Assembly: GCF_902686445.1 (NCBI RefSeq)
Contig: NC_062232.1
Location: forward strand, 74,541,440-74,605,439
Direction of reading: 5' to 3'
DNA from: Sciurus carolinensis
Taxonomy: Eukaryota > Chordata > Mammalia > Rodentia > Sciuridae
DNA length: 64,000 nucleotides
The position numbers were made by a program, and so were the translations under genes. Below the pieces are notes generated by a model. It was not told where the DNA came from, ran no database searches, and saw only the letters and a list, made by a program, of their open reading frames with translations. Positions 50,612 to 61,701 of this stretch are shown piece after piece. How positions within the stretch are numbered: the stretch's first letter is position 1; each line of letters begins with the position of its first letter.

Positions 50612-51344
50612 GACAATAATCTGAAAGAAAAATAAAGCAACAACAAACTCCCCCACCAAAAAAAAAAAAAATGCAAACAATAAAGAAGGTCTAATCATAG
50701 GGCGTAGGTGTTTCAGATTCATAATGCCCTGTTTATGTCAGAATGCTAATAATGGTAGTTTTGCATGTCTCTTTAATTCTGACAAATGTGTGTCAGTTGC
50801 CCTGTGGACAGGAAACATTGGGATATTTTTATTTTCTGGTCTGGCTACGCAAACAAAACCAACGATAAATTTTCAGTTTGCGAGTTTTTATGAGAACATG
50901 TTACTTCGTGCAGCTTAATAGGAATGCGTAAAGTTATCATATTTCTTCAACTATACAGTAATTTTAGGAGACTATCTTAAGTATACTTGAAATGTTAAGC
51001 CAAATACCAAATATCAAACTCCAATTTTAAATTTATCCATTCCCATATCTCTCCTACTTGACTCCAACCAAAAATTTTCATTGACATTTTAAGCAAATTT
51101 ACCTGATGTTTTCAACATTTTATCCAGCTAATGCATTTTAAACTTTCAATGGTCAATTTGAACTTAAATTTATTTTTATTTATTTTTATTATAAGCTTCC
51201 AAGAATTTGATTACTATTTGTTCTCAAATTCTGAAGTTTTGAGGAAATTGTCAAGCTTATAATACAACTTTTCTTGGAATGTCAACTAAATTTACAAACT
51301 GCCTTATATTTACCTGAGAATTGTGTTTCAAGACAGAAAACAAT
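50612..51344. other. Unique intron
   Basis: No gene or mobile element is recognised; a short poly(A) lies at about 50657-50671. Confidence 0.5.
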
Positions 51345-51485
51345 GATAAATATTTGAGGTGAAAGATATGCTAATCACCCTGATTTATCAAAATGCAATG
51401 TATACATATATTGAAACATCACCCTGTATTCCACAAACATGCACAGTTATTATGTGTCAATTATAAATGAAATTTTAAAATGATA
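51345..51485 (+). mobile_element. Old L1 3' end
   Basis: GATATGCTAATCACCCTGAT, ATGTATACATATATTGAAAC, ATCACCCTGTATTCCAC and GTGTCAATTATAAATGAAAT match the terminal 3' UTR of an ancient mammalian L1 group, in order. Confidence 0.78.
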
Positions 51486-51904
51486 AATTTATAATAAAGA
51501 GTTTTCCCTTAACTAGAAGTTACATAATAATTGGAAAAATGTAAAAAAAAAATAATGTCTACCTTTTTTATTCATTGTTTCCTTCTTTACCTACCACATT
51601 ACTGGGTTATTTATTGTAGCACCAGTGAATTTTAAGTTTTTAGATATCCAATAACACCAATGTAAAAACTGAAATTACTAATCTCAAAATTTTTGATTTG
51701 CTTCCTAGTACCTAACTGATGATAATTAAGACTTATTGTGAGAAGGTTAGAAGATTGTGGGGTCTTTATCCTCCGTAGGCAGAACTACTCATGGCCTTTC
51801 TATTCTATTCAAGTGATAGTTTTACTTAGAAGAGAGTGAGAGGTGGGCACCACATGCTCCCTGCATCTAGATAACTTATGCTTCATGTTGTTAGTGAAGA
51901 TATA

Positions 51905-52115
51905 GCCATAATAGTGCTTATCAAGAAGATAATCATAATGTGCCAAACATTTTGTAGTAACTTAGTTGTACACAGTTATTTTATAAGGCTTATACTATCA
52001 CATTCAATTCACAGATGATGAAATTGAGAGTCATCTTAAGTAACTTGAGAGATTTCATAAAACTAGTAGACTGAAGAGTCAGATGAAGAATCCAAAGGCC
52101 CCTACCTTTTCCTTT
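51905..52115 (+). mobile_element. MIR SINE
   Basis: ATAATGTGCCAAACATTTTG, then TTCACAGATGATGAAATTGA, AAGTAACTTGAGAGATTTCA and AGTCAGATGAAGAATCCAAA parallel the MIR consensus order. Confidence 0.68.
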
Positions 52116-52430
52116 GTTGCACAATATTGTTGAATTGATTTTAATCTTTCACAAATACCTATCTTCTCCTCCTTAGATATTGTCTACCCTCTCAGACGAG
52201 AATAAGAAAGTTATGCCAAGACGACTTTAAGAAACACTAAGCATATTAGGAACTAAGGAAGATTTTCTTCCTTTTTAAGGAAATTATTGGAGTACGTTCA
52301 CTGCAATTAGAAAACATACTTTGTAATTTTTTACAAATAACAAAATTTGATATTGTATTGAGGCTTTTAATGGAAATCATTTAACTCTATGTGTCATGTA
52401 CAATGATAGGCAATTTAGATATAGTATTTG

Positions 52431-52479
52431 TAATACATAGTAATACATAGTAATACATATTAATACATGTAATACATAG
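52431..52479. repeat. Tandem repeat, five units of about 10 bases
   Basis: TAATACATAG repeated five times with minor changes, flanked on both sides by TAGTATTTG. Confidence 0.9.
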
Positions 52480-52624
52480 TATTTGGCATACTTTTGATGG
52501 ATATTATTGTCATAGAAAGGACTTTGAATTATTATAAGCTAAGTAAATGAGAACGAGAGAAATTTTCTATAAATGTAATCATTTAGAAACACCACCCACA
52601 TACTTACACGCTTTTAGTTAATTT

Positions 52625-53069
52625 TATGATTTGTATATGAGGTGTCCTCCCCCAAACTCCTGTGTTAATACAAGGATATTCAGAGATGAAATGATTGTAT
52701 CCTGAGAGCTGACATGGAATCAGTCCAACTTAGTTTGAATGGATTGACCCAGTGGGAACTGTGGGCAGGTGGGTTGTGACTGGAGGAGGTTTTGTCTGGA
52801 GGATGTGGGTCCCTGAGGGCATGTCCAGTAAGGATTTATCTTCCCTGTAGCCTCTTCACTCCTTTGCTCTTTCTCTGGTACATAGCCAGCCATGAATGGA
52901 GCAACACTTCTCCACCACACCATTCCGCCATGAAGTTCTGTCTTCCCTTAGGCCAAGAGGAATTGACTCAGCCCACCATGGGCTGAACCTCAGAAACCAT
53001 GAGCCCAATAATCTTTTCCAATCTTAAGTTGTTTTTGGTCACAGTGACAAAAAGCTTACTAGCACAACA
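52625..53069 (+). mobile_element. MaLR-like solo LTR, copy 3
   Basis: TATATGAGGTGTCCTCCCCC start, CAGAGATGAAATGATTG, ACTGTGGGCAGGTGGGTTGT, CTCTTTGCTCTTTCTCTGGT-like middle, CACCATGGGCTGAACCTC and GTCACAGTGACAAAAAGCTT near the end. The poly(A) hexamer has mutated (AATAATC). It has a longer 5' third than copies 1 and 2. Confidence 0.72.
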
Positions 53070-55250
53070 TATATCACAGTGCTAGATATTCCATAGGATT
53101 CTGCAGAAAATGTCTCATATGCTGGTTTGAGAAGATTTATTTTCCCTATCATGTCAATATGTCAACTATATGACAATAAAATAGCAGTAATCTATCAGTT
53201 AAACTCACTTGTGGTTTTTGGCATCTAAAATAAAGTGATGACTGTGATAATTTAAAATGTCACATCTATGTAAAAACCTGAGATTCCTGGGATGTGTATG
53301 ATTACTTAGAAAACGGCATCATACACATTCTACTGGAAAACCTGCCACGTTTGTGAAAGAAATGTGATTTTTTAATACGTTGAGACTTCTCTGAATTCTC
53401 TCTTTGCTAGTTTTTGAAACAGTAATGTAACGTTGAGACTGTAATCTAAAGTATCATGATCTTTATTCTGATAATGATTTTCTTATCATTAGTTTTGAGT
53501 GGCAATAAAATTTACAAGTAAGAAAAGAAAGTTCGCATTCCACATTTCTTCTTAAAATGATCACAAAATTAATCTGGGTGCACCTGACCCAGTATCTTTG
53601 AAATTAGTCAGATTGAGGAATGTAGTTCATGAATCATATCACTGAGGCTCAGATTCTGTGAGACATTGTCAGGAAAACAATTGAGAAGAACAACAAGAAG
53701 GACCTGCCAGATTTAGAAAGTTTGATTGAAATATCTTGCTTCATAAGCTTTTTTTGCTTATACTTTTTTTGCTTATACATAAGCAGTTATACTTTGGGAA
53801 ATGCATTTTATTCTTTTAGGTCACCCTAACAGTCTCTTACCATTTTCCTGAAAGACTAAATCTTTTGGCAGCTAACTATGTTTTCCCCTATGTATCACAA
53901 ATGCTATATCACTGTATTTATTTTGAGCTAAAAATTTAAATCCCCATGAATGGAAATTTGGCTTAAATTTTCCATACTTCTTGCCTTAGAAAAAAATAAG
54001 GGCAATTTCTTAGAATTTGGGGCATTTACTCTCAATCAGTACACTTTATGAGCCTTCCTCTTTCCACATTCTCCACAAATAAAATTCAAACAGATTAAAG
54101 ACAATTTCTATATTTTGAAATTACAAGATCCTGAAAAGTGAAGTAATATAAATGAAAACCTTTCCTTTCATGTATATCTATTTCTTTAGGCCAACAGGAT
54201 ATCACTGCTGAAACAATGTATTCATGCTTAAAAGAGTTAATGCAATTTTAAACAGGATAAAATTCCCTTCCAATGTCTAAACTATGAACTAGTAAACTCT
54301 AACCTAGAAATAAAAATGCAATCCAACGTCTATCCCTCTTTCTCTTTGAAATATTATTTTTATTATTAGCAATAATGCCCCTGACACTTTTTAAAATTCT
54401 GTAAGATCATTGGTATGAGGCACTTCTTACTTTTTGGCACTGAGCACCATCTTAATATGAACTGGATTAAAATGAGGCTTAAATCTACAAAGACTGTGAT
54501 TATTACAAAGCACTTTACTCTTTTCCTGACAGCTTGACACCTAATTCCATAAAAGGGAAGATATAGCCTGTTTCAGTACACGGTACATATGAAGAAACTG
54601 AAATGTGTATCTGCATTTTATTTCTCAGGTGTCACTGATCAACCATTTTTCATTTTCTTAAAACACTTAAATATAAATGTATTTGAACAATAACATTTCT
54701 ACAAATTGCAATTTCTCTCACTTGCATTATAGTGAATCCTCAGAAGTTCTGTAAGTTGAAAGCATTCTATGAGACAATTCCCTAGTTCTTATCCTTAGAG
54801 ATGAGAGGCTTTGGTGAGAGGGGAGGAGAGATGGGAAGAACATTGGCAAGAGTAGGGGCATGATTTTATCATTAAGTTGCTATTGTGTATAAAATAAATC
54901 TCAATAAACTTTCTAATATTTTAATATTAAAGCAAATTATTCAGTATTCTATATTTAGTTGCCAAAGTTAAATTGACAAAGCGTATTCACATAGTTTTGA
55001 ACTTTTAGCCACCTAAAATGCCATCCACGCCTAATACAATGGACATTTAAATACAGCATTATGTATTTGACAGAGGACAAGTCAGACAGACATTGAACTG
55101 CTCACAGTTGACAGAGCATGTTTACATCAGATGCTTAAAATGTGCATACAAAAGATAACTCAAAAAGACTTGCATTATTAAAAAAAAAGTTAAATGAAAG
55201 TCCTGAGTCCAGTTCTAACAAGAAACATCCATAGCCTACTACATGCTGCT
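53070..55250. other. Unique intron
   Basis: No gene or mobile element is recognised over about 2.2 kb. A 15-base unit with a T run and GCTTATAC is doubled at 53749-53778. Confidence 0.5.
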
Positions 55251-55560
55251 CAAGCATATCTGAGTGTTTCTACTTTGCTTCCTGTATTAGTATAAACTCA
55301 ATGGTTCATTTTGCAAGTCCATCTAGAAGATGTGCTTCATTCATTATTACATATATTTGTTCCCCATTCTGCTGCATCTCTTTGGCATTTCTGTCCTCCA
55401 GGACACCTACTGTTTCTCTATGCCTTAGACCATGTTACTCTCTGCCAAAAGAGGCTGCCATATGTTTTATCCACTGCATCCAAAGTCTATCAGATTTTAC
55501 TTATTTGGAGAATTATCCATTAATGACAGTTACTACTCTTTCTTCTCTTCTTCCCTTGTT
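55251..55560 (+). mobile_element. Possible L2 fragment
   Basis: A pyrimidine-rich stretch with TTTCTGTCCTCCAGGACACC and TGCATCCAAAGTC resembles the L2 3' region in composition, but no block is decisive. Three overlapping open frames here reflect composition only. Confidence 0.3.
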
Positions 55561-57895
55561 CAGGGGTCAGAAATATTTTTCTTTAAAGGGCCAGAGGTAT
55601 TTATTTATAAAACAAGAGAGGAAGTGAATTTATACACAATATTTATTCATTAAAATCAAATAATAATTGTAATGAAGTATAATTTTGATGCAATACAGGT
55701 CTGTTATGTAAGTCAATGGACTTGTATACCTCATCACTGAAAATATTTTCTCACACCAAAGGGTACTGCTAAATTCGAATATCAATCCAGGAGCATGTGA
55801 TTTTAATTTAATATAAATGTATGTATTACATAAAATCTATTTGAAAAATTGTACTAGATTATTTTTTCTTGATTTTTCCACTTAGCATAACATTACATTG
55901 AAGATTAATAATTTTCAAATAAAGGTCAGGTAAATCTCTTAAGTTTTAGTTTTGTCACAACTCATATCAAATTTGTATGAGGATGTAGATATTCCTTTTT
56001 TTTTATTAAACTTTGACAACCCTGGAATATATAAAGTAACTTGATATGACTTTTGATTTGGAGAACTTGTCAATGATTTTACTGAACTGTAAGTTTCACA
56101 TATAAGCACTGTTTTATCTTGTGATATATAAGTTGATTTATTAAATGACATCAAGTATGTGCAAATTTTATTTCCCAAAGCAATTCAATGTTTCATAATA
56201 ATAATTGAGGATGTTTCTTCTCATTTAGTAAAATTGCTGTCTTGGACTTGAGCTCAAAATATCCCCATAAAATTTAGTTGATGTTAAGCAATCCAGCACT
56301 TATTTGGGAGGGCAAGTCAGGATATTCAATTTGTAATTTTGATAAGTTAATAGATTGACAACAATTTGGTTAATAGAGTAAATGAAATTCACTTTTGACC
56401 CTATAGATTGACTAGTACGAGATAGAATAAAATATTTCCCCACAAAGTATGTTGATGTTTAATGCAGTAAGTAACCATAGATTTGAAGACCTTATATTTT
56501 CACAAGCTTTCTTTTGTTAAACTAAACTTCTTTTTGTTCCACACATATTTTACCAACCATCAGTCATAAAACTTCCTAGCACATTCCACTTCAGTTATTA
56601 TTGACTTTTTTGTTTTCTCAACATCTTTGAAAATGTTCTTGCCTGTTCTTCTCTGTGCAAACTATTCATTGAGGCTAATTCTTTAGTTGGATCAAATTTG
56701 GCATTTCTTCCTCACACAAAGAGCAACTGTTCATTTTTGGTAACATCTTTTAACTCATGAAGAAACAAGGAAGCCTATTCTAAATCATTTGCCCTTGTTT
56801 TTTAAAGCCACAATTGTAGTTATGATTGAAGTTCTCAACTTTTTGAATTACTATATTTGCCAAAAGACTAATCTAAAGTTTGTTTTCTCTGAACACATTT
56901 CTTAAGCTTCTGTAAGCAAATACAATTTAATTCACTCACCATCAAAAGTGGCTTTCTTTGTTTGACTAACAAGTGGGCCTTTCAGAATTCAATTTTGGTC
57001 ACAGCCTAATTTTTATTACTATTTTATTTTTGTGAAGAAATTCTGCTCTGATGAGATATTTTATTTTAACTTTCTAATTTTTCTGACTTGTTTTAGTGTG
57101 AGTTTTGATATTTCAATAAGTGCTTAGTCTGCTAATGTCAATTTGTATAGTATCGCTTTTGCACTCCTGCATTGTCATTGCATAGTAAACATGATTTCCC
57201 TTTTAATTTGATAAGAAATTAATTCTTGCTCAATTGCTTTTAAATTGTGATGTTCCAAATTTGACATTTTCTTCTTTTCTTGTTTTGACATGATGGGCAT
57301 ATGCACTGGTAATAAATGTAAAGAAATAAATTGTCATGGTAATACATGAAGTTCTCAAAACCCTGTCAAGTAATAGCTACATCACTTCAATTTTTAGTGC
57401 TCTAAACAACAATACGAAATCATGAGAGTGTAACATAAGGTCTTTGACACAACTTCTCAACTCTGCTATTTTAGCACCAAAACATGCAGTAGTCACTGAA
57501 TTAGATTTTCTCAATATCTCAATATCTTCTTTTTATGGATCAAATAACATTTTACCAAATCTCTTCCTACATATCCCAAAATTTCATAGAGAGAAAATAT
57601 GCATTATATACATTCACTATATTAAAAAGAGAAAATATTCTATGTCCTGAGGGAAAGATATTAAATGTGGTACAGGTATCATCTTTTCAAGATGTTAATC
57701 ATTGTTCTGGGTTGGTAAATTTGCATCTGTGAATTAATTGATAGATCCTTGGTGTTTATTACATATATTAAATACCTTTATATGCACATTGCAAACTTGT
57801 GTTGTGGTAGCACACAGGATAGATTTTAGTTTGAGACAATGGTGCATTCACAAACATAGCTCTTAAGGCCACTAAATTGTAAAACTATTGTTCTA
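55561..57895 (-). mobile_element. hAT (Charlie-type) DNA transposon, decayed
   Basis: The left terminus CAGGGGTCAGAAATATTTTT then CTTTAAAGGGCCAGAGG matches the end of a mammalian hAT family. The block at 57440-57495 (ACACAACTTCTCAACTCTGC then AGCACC and AAACATGCAGTAGTC) matches a later part of the same family's noncoding ends. Between them lies a full-length transposase relic on the minus strand. The right end near 57895 is uncertain, and no 8-bp target-site duplication was found. Its age fits the pre-rodent hAT activity known in mammals. Confidence 0.72.
55655..57300 (-). pseudogene. hAT transposase relic (Charlie/GTF2IRD2-like)
   Basis: hAT transposases cut and paste their element. Reading the minus strand in shifting frames gives a methionine at 57300 (MPIMSKQEKKMS). 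Then come a block like ELASMNSLH at about 56645-56700, LKWN-type plus TDGW and NMCG at 56520-56596 (the region around a catalytic aspartate), and LWGYFELKSK with ILLNEKKHPQLLL at about 56206-56330. Last is a C-terminal block with STLWCEKIFS and YKS at 55665-55790, the hAT dimerisation motif. Spacing fits a protein of about 550 residues. Many stops and frameshifts interrupt it. Related host genes such as GTF2IRD2 and the ZBED group contain the same domain, but this copy is clearly dead. Confidence 0.75.
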
Positions 57896-58214
57896 AAATT
57901 CTCTCTACCTTAAACTTCATCTACTTAAATATTTTAAATTGTCTTCCACAACTTTTTTCATATACTTAATTGAACACTTATATGTAACTCTAGAAAATAA
58001 CTACCATGAGAAAAAGGATTTCATTTCTTTGTTAAACTCTTTTATTTTTTAGTATCTACAGCTGTACCTGGCACATTTTAACCCTCAATTACCTGTTTGG
58101 TGAATAGATAAACTATGATGTCTTGGAAATGGTAATTTACTCAAGCAGATTATTATCTATGTATAATGCTTGTGTGAAATGTATTTTTAACTTTTATCAT
58201 AAGACTTAAAAATA
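57896..58214. other. Intron directly upstream of the protocadherin exon
   Basis: No mobile element is seen here. Candidate branch-point adenosines lie in the stretch TTTTAACTTTTATCATAAGAC at about 58185-58204; choosing among them is guesswork. Confidence 0.4.
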
Positions 58215-58238
58215 CTTATCCCCCCCCTCTTTCTAAAG
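58215..58238 (+). other. Splice acceptor and pyrimidine tract of the protocadherin exon
   Basis: A run of eight C residues followed by CTCTTTCT and AAAG lies directly before the exon. The terminal AG gives a phase-0 join. The tract is short and C-rich rather than U-rich, which fits a suboptimal, regulated 3' splice site of a cassette exon; that last point is inference. Confidence 0.75.
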
Positions 58239-58319
58239 CCAATGAAGGAGGTTGTAAGATCTCGCACCCCCAGGAAAGAGTCAGCAACTGTGGAAATCTG
58301 GACTCATCCTCAACCACAG
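58239..58319 (+). CDS. PCDH11X: Internal coding exon of protocadherin 11 X-linked (cassette exon of the cytoplasmic tail)
   Basis: Seen: an 81-base block, much less AT-rich than its surroundings, open in one frame for exactly 27 codons. It starts PMKEVVRSRTP and ends VEIWTHPQPQ. It is preceded by a pyrimidine tract ending in AAAG and followed by CAG/GTATGA, so both boundaries fit spliceosomal sites in phase 0. Known: PCDH11X is a delta-1 protocadherin, a neuronal cell-surface homophilic adhesion protein with cadherin repeats, one transmembrane helix and a long cytoplasmic tail. As I remember the human protein, a closely similar segment sits in the tail just before the conserved SQRRVTF block, and its isoforms differ by 10 and 27 residues. 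The 27-codon length here equals that optional unit. From memory, the paralogue PCDH9 runs straight into the RRVTF block without it. Inference: the exon can be skipped without changing frame. No other exon of the gene was found here; the ectodomain exon must lie outside. PCDH7 or PCDH1 are less likely alternatives. Confidence 0.83.
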
Positions 58320-58325
58320 GTATGA
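58317..58325 (+). other. Splice donor of the protocadherin exon
   Basis: The sequence CAG/GTATGA matches the mammalian 5' splice site well at positions -3 to +3, although +4 to +6 (TGA) depart from the AGT optimum. The reading frame stays open to the last base of the exon, and the break falls between codons. Confidence 0.75.
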
Positions 58326-58793
58326 ATGAGCCATTACTTTTGATATTTCCTCCCTATTTCTTATGTAAAGTTCATACTTTCCCTCTGAAGGTTCAATATT
58401 TGAATCTGCTGAAAGAGACTGGCAATAGTTCATCAGAATAAATAGCATGCAAATGTATTAATGTATTACTTATGCGCATAGTTGCCATACAAAATATGAA
58501 AACTCAAAGAAGGACCAGATAGTTGAGCCTTAAATACTTTCTTCATAGGGAAAGGGACATGAGGAGGTGTACACAATTTTAGACAGGTAGTAAATACTTT
58601 TTGTAGGAGAAATGAATGAGTCCCAAGGACAGACAAAGTTCCTCTGAATTATGGGGGAGGTGGGACAAATTACGATAAAGTGAGAGACAGAACTACAGTA
58701 CCAACAGAGGTTTTTTTTTTCCCAAATATAGTCTTTCAGAAGGCAGTCTTTGAAAAATACTTGTTTTATTTAGCTTAAATAGGTATAGACATA
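58326..58793. other. Intron directly downstream of the protocadherin exon
   Basis: No mobile element is seen. A GCATG element (RBFOX-type core) lies at 58445-58449, overlapping an octamer-like ATGCAAAT at 58447-58454. Their role is inference. Confidence 0.35.
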
Positions 58794-58852
58794 GCTGGGT
58801 GTGGTGGTCCATGCCTGTAATCCCAGTGACTCAGGAGGCTGAGGCAGGTGGT
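58794..58852 (+). mobile_element. B1 fragment, 5' half only
   Basis: GCTGGGTGTGGTGGTCCATG, CCTGTAATCCCAGTGACTCA and GGAGGCTGAGGCAGGTGG, then it breaks off. No ID unit or tail follows. Confidence 0.85.
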
Positions 58853-59398
58853 TTGATAATAAAAATAGTATATTTAGTTTATTTGTTGGATCAGTTACAA
58901 GTTTTCCTCTTAAAAATCTATTAAATGATTGTCTCTTTTGCCAATGTTTAGGACAGTTCTAGTATAATGGATTGAAGCAAATCAAGAAAAGTTTTTTTAA
59001 TATGACAAATTTAGGGCTTAGCAAAATAAAGCACAATTTATTTTATGTTAATTAGGCAAATATATGTGAAATCTCAGTAAAACAAATTAGGAAAAATGAA
59101 TTTGAATTTTTTTAAATCAAGATATGAGGTAGTTTTAAGGAACCTACTTTTATCCCTTTCAATCAAGACATCCCAAAATATGACTAATAAATACATTCAA
59201 AATTATTTTCCTAATAAAGTTTCTAAGAGTACTTTAAAAAACTAATGTGAGGAGACCAATATCTAAATATTTCTATGTCATTGGTATTCTGTGTCTGGTT
59301 AATTTACTGTTGTTATGTTAATATGGTAAAAGTCCTGAATCTGATACCTTGGGTTCCATAAATTGTTTTCCATTCAGTTATTTTCAAATATCATTGTT
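58853..59398. other. Unique intron
   Basis: No gene or mobile element is recognised. Confidence 0.5.
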
Positions 59399-59541
59399 TG
59401 GGGCTGATATTGTGACTGACTCACTGGTAGAGCACTTGCCTAGCACATGTAAGGCAGTGGGTACAATCCTCAGCTCCACATAAAAAAATAAAATGATAAA
59501 ATAAAGGTATTTTGTCCATCTATAACTAAAAATACTAAAAA
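59399..59541 (+). mobile_element. ID SINE
   Basis: GGGGCTGATATTGTGACTGA, GGTAGAGCACTTGCCTAGCA, ATCCTCAGCTCCACAT, then an A-rich tail with AATAAAGGTATTTTGTCC typical of sciurid ID copies. The flanks TCATTGTTT and TTATTGTTT may be the target-site duplication. Confidence 0.9.
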
Positions 59542-61463
59542 GTTATTGTTTGTTACAAGGGAAATAAATTCAGAAAATTCTGATACATAGAGATCTACAG
59601 TAGTAAAATGGAAAGAGAATCAAATTATTTATTATTTTATGTGTGCTTCTGAAATTCATAAAAACCACATGTTCTACAATCATCACATCCTACAGTATTT
59701 CACATAGTTAATTTAAGCTCTTTGGGAAGAGTTGTAGAATTAATTTATAGACTGTGGGAAGAAACAATTTCATTAAGGTAAATTACAACATAGTATCTGT
59801 CCAAATTATCATGTTTTAAATTATTGAATCTGAATTTGTTGTTTTGTCAAATTTTTATATTCATATATTCAGATTTTCATATCTTGCACCTCTGATTTTT
59901 CCTCAAGAAAACTGGTGAAGAAATAAAATGCAATGTGAACCATGATATAATGACTATCTACATATGTATCCAGAACTCCTCTCATAGGTTCACCCTCAGT
60001 TTATTGACTCCTTGATTAAAAATAAACTGAGCCTTTAGAGGTTTAGAAGAAAAATATACAATATATATTTATTTTGATATATTAATTTTTTTTACAGTGT
60101 CAGAGCTTCAGACTTTCTGGGCAAATAATGTACCCGAGCTATGCCCTAAGCCTTACACAATTTTACAGTATACAACTTAAGGTCCCAAAATTTGAACTAC
60201 CAGTATGACAAGCATATAACTGTGATAATTACTTAGAAGTCAGATGGAATTAAACATTGTTATGTAACATTTGTCTTTCATGAACAAGATGCTCTATCAG
60301 TAATATTTTATTTAATCAAGTACTTACTACTGATTGCATTCTACTAAATGAAGTGGCATATAATTTACTAATTTCTTACCAATTACTGATTTTTCTTTCA
60401 TTTTAAGTTAAAATCTCCATAGAGAAAAATGGGTGCCTACATAGTGGTTTCTTTTTGCTTGAGGCTCTTTTATTTCATAAGTCTTTTAAGCATCCAACAG
60501 CCTTGATTGTCCTTACTGCCTGAGGCTTTAATTGTAACTTAACATGCAACATAAAAATAAAAAATAAAAAAGTTAAGCTAAGCCATAGAGTAGTAAGTAC
60601 ATTACATGTATAGTATTACTATGCAAAATGTACAGATAGGAACTTTTCAACCTTGTTTTTGATAAATATTGTGCTTTTATTGTGCTTGCCTCAGAAAGGT
60701 TTAAAGAAAATATTTGTTTTATGATTGAGTTTTTATGGTTTCTTATGAATTATCTCACCTTCAAGAAGATATTCTTTACTCATTTGGGAGATTTAAAAAG
60801 CAAATTTCTGAGAAAATTGAGTGCATTATGAAAATTCTTTCCATTTTTCCATCGAAATGTTTAAATTCTTTGATAATACCCTCTTCTACCATTCGGATGT
60901 ATCTAATTAGAATCCATGATACAGGTAGTGACTTTGTCAATTTACTTTTTAAAACATGGGCAAGTGCTACAATTGTGTCTTTTACAGAGCATGGTTCCTG
61001 GTGATAAAAGCCAATTATTCAATTAATTAAAATAATATGTAAACCATGCAATCAAAGATCAACTTATCATATAGGTAAAGTAGATCAAATCAAAGTATCC
61101 ATTTCCTTATAAGAATAATTACATTTTTGTTAGAGTCTTTAAAAAATATTTTCATAGCCAGAGTTGGTGCATAATTGGGGTCATAAATGTTCACCAGTGA
61201 ACACAGTACCATTGGTAGAGTACATAGAGGAAATAGAGAGCTATTCAAAAAATAATTTTGCCCAGATTTACATATGCTGAATGCATATGTCAGTTTGTCT
61301 GGGGTTCTTATTTTTTGTAATGTGGTATTTATATTAGCTTAATCTTTTCCCTTTCCATAATAAATTCTCCCTCCATTTTCCTTGCCCCTGATTTATAGCA
61401 ATTATAATGCTCAATGAGTTAGCAAATCTAAAGCTGAATTATATTCTGTCAAAAATTGAGACA
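59542..61463. other. Unique intron
   Basis: No gene or mobile element is recognised. The open frame at 60735-61004 (89 codons) shows no known domain, and no splice context supports it. Confidence 0.5.
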
Positions 61464-61660
61464 AGCTGGGTATGATGGTGAACAACTCTAATCCCAGGGG
61501 CTCTGGAGGCTGAGACAAGAGGATCTCGGGTTAAAAGCCAGCCTCAACAACAGTGAGGCACTAAGCAACTCAGCCAGACCCTGTCTCTAAATGAAATGCA
61601 AAATAGGGCTGGGGATGTGGCTCAGTGGTTGAGTGCTCCTGAGTTGAATCCCTGGTACAT

Positions 61661-61700
<40 letters not shown>
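61464..61700 (+). mobile_element. B1-ID dimeric SINE ending in (CA)n
   Basis: AAGCTGGGTATGATGGTGAA, CTCTGGAGGCTGAGACAAGA, GACCCTGTCTC, linker, GGGCTGGGGATGTGGCTCAG, GTTGAGTGCTCCTGAGTTGA and TCCCTGGTACATG, then a CA run (61662-61699) in place of the usual A tail. Both units are complete and little diverged, making this one of the younger SINEs here. Confidence 0.94.
61662..61699. repeat. (CA)n microsatellite at a SINE tail
   Basis: About 19 uninterrupted CA units immediately after the SINE's terminal TACATGTA. Confidence 0.96.
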
Positions 61701-61701
<1 letters not shown>

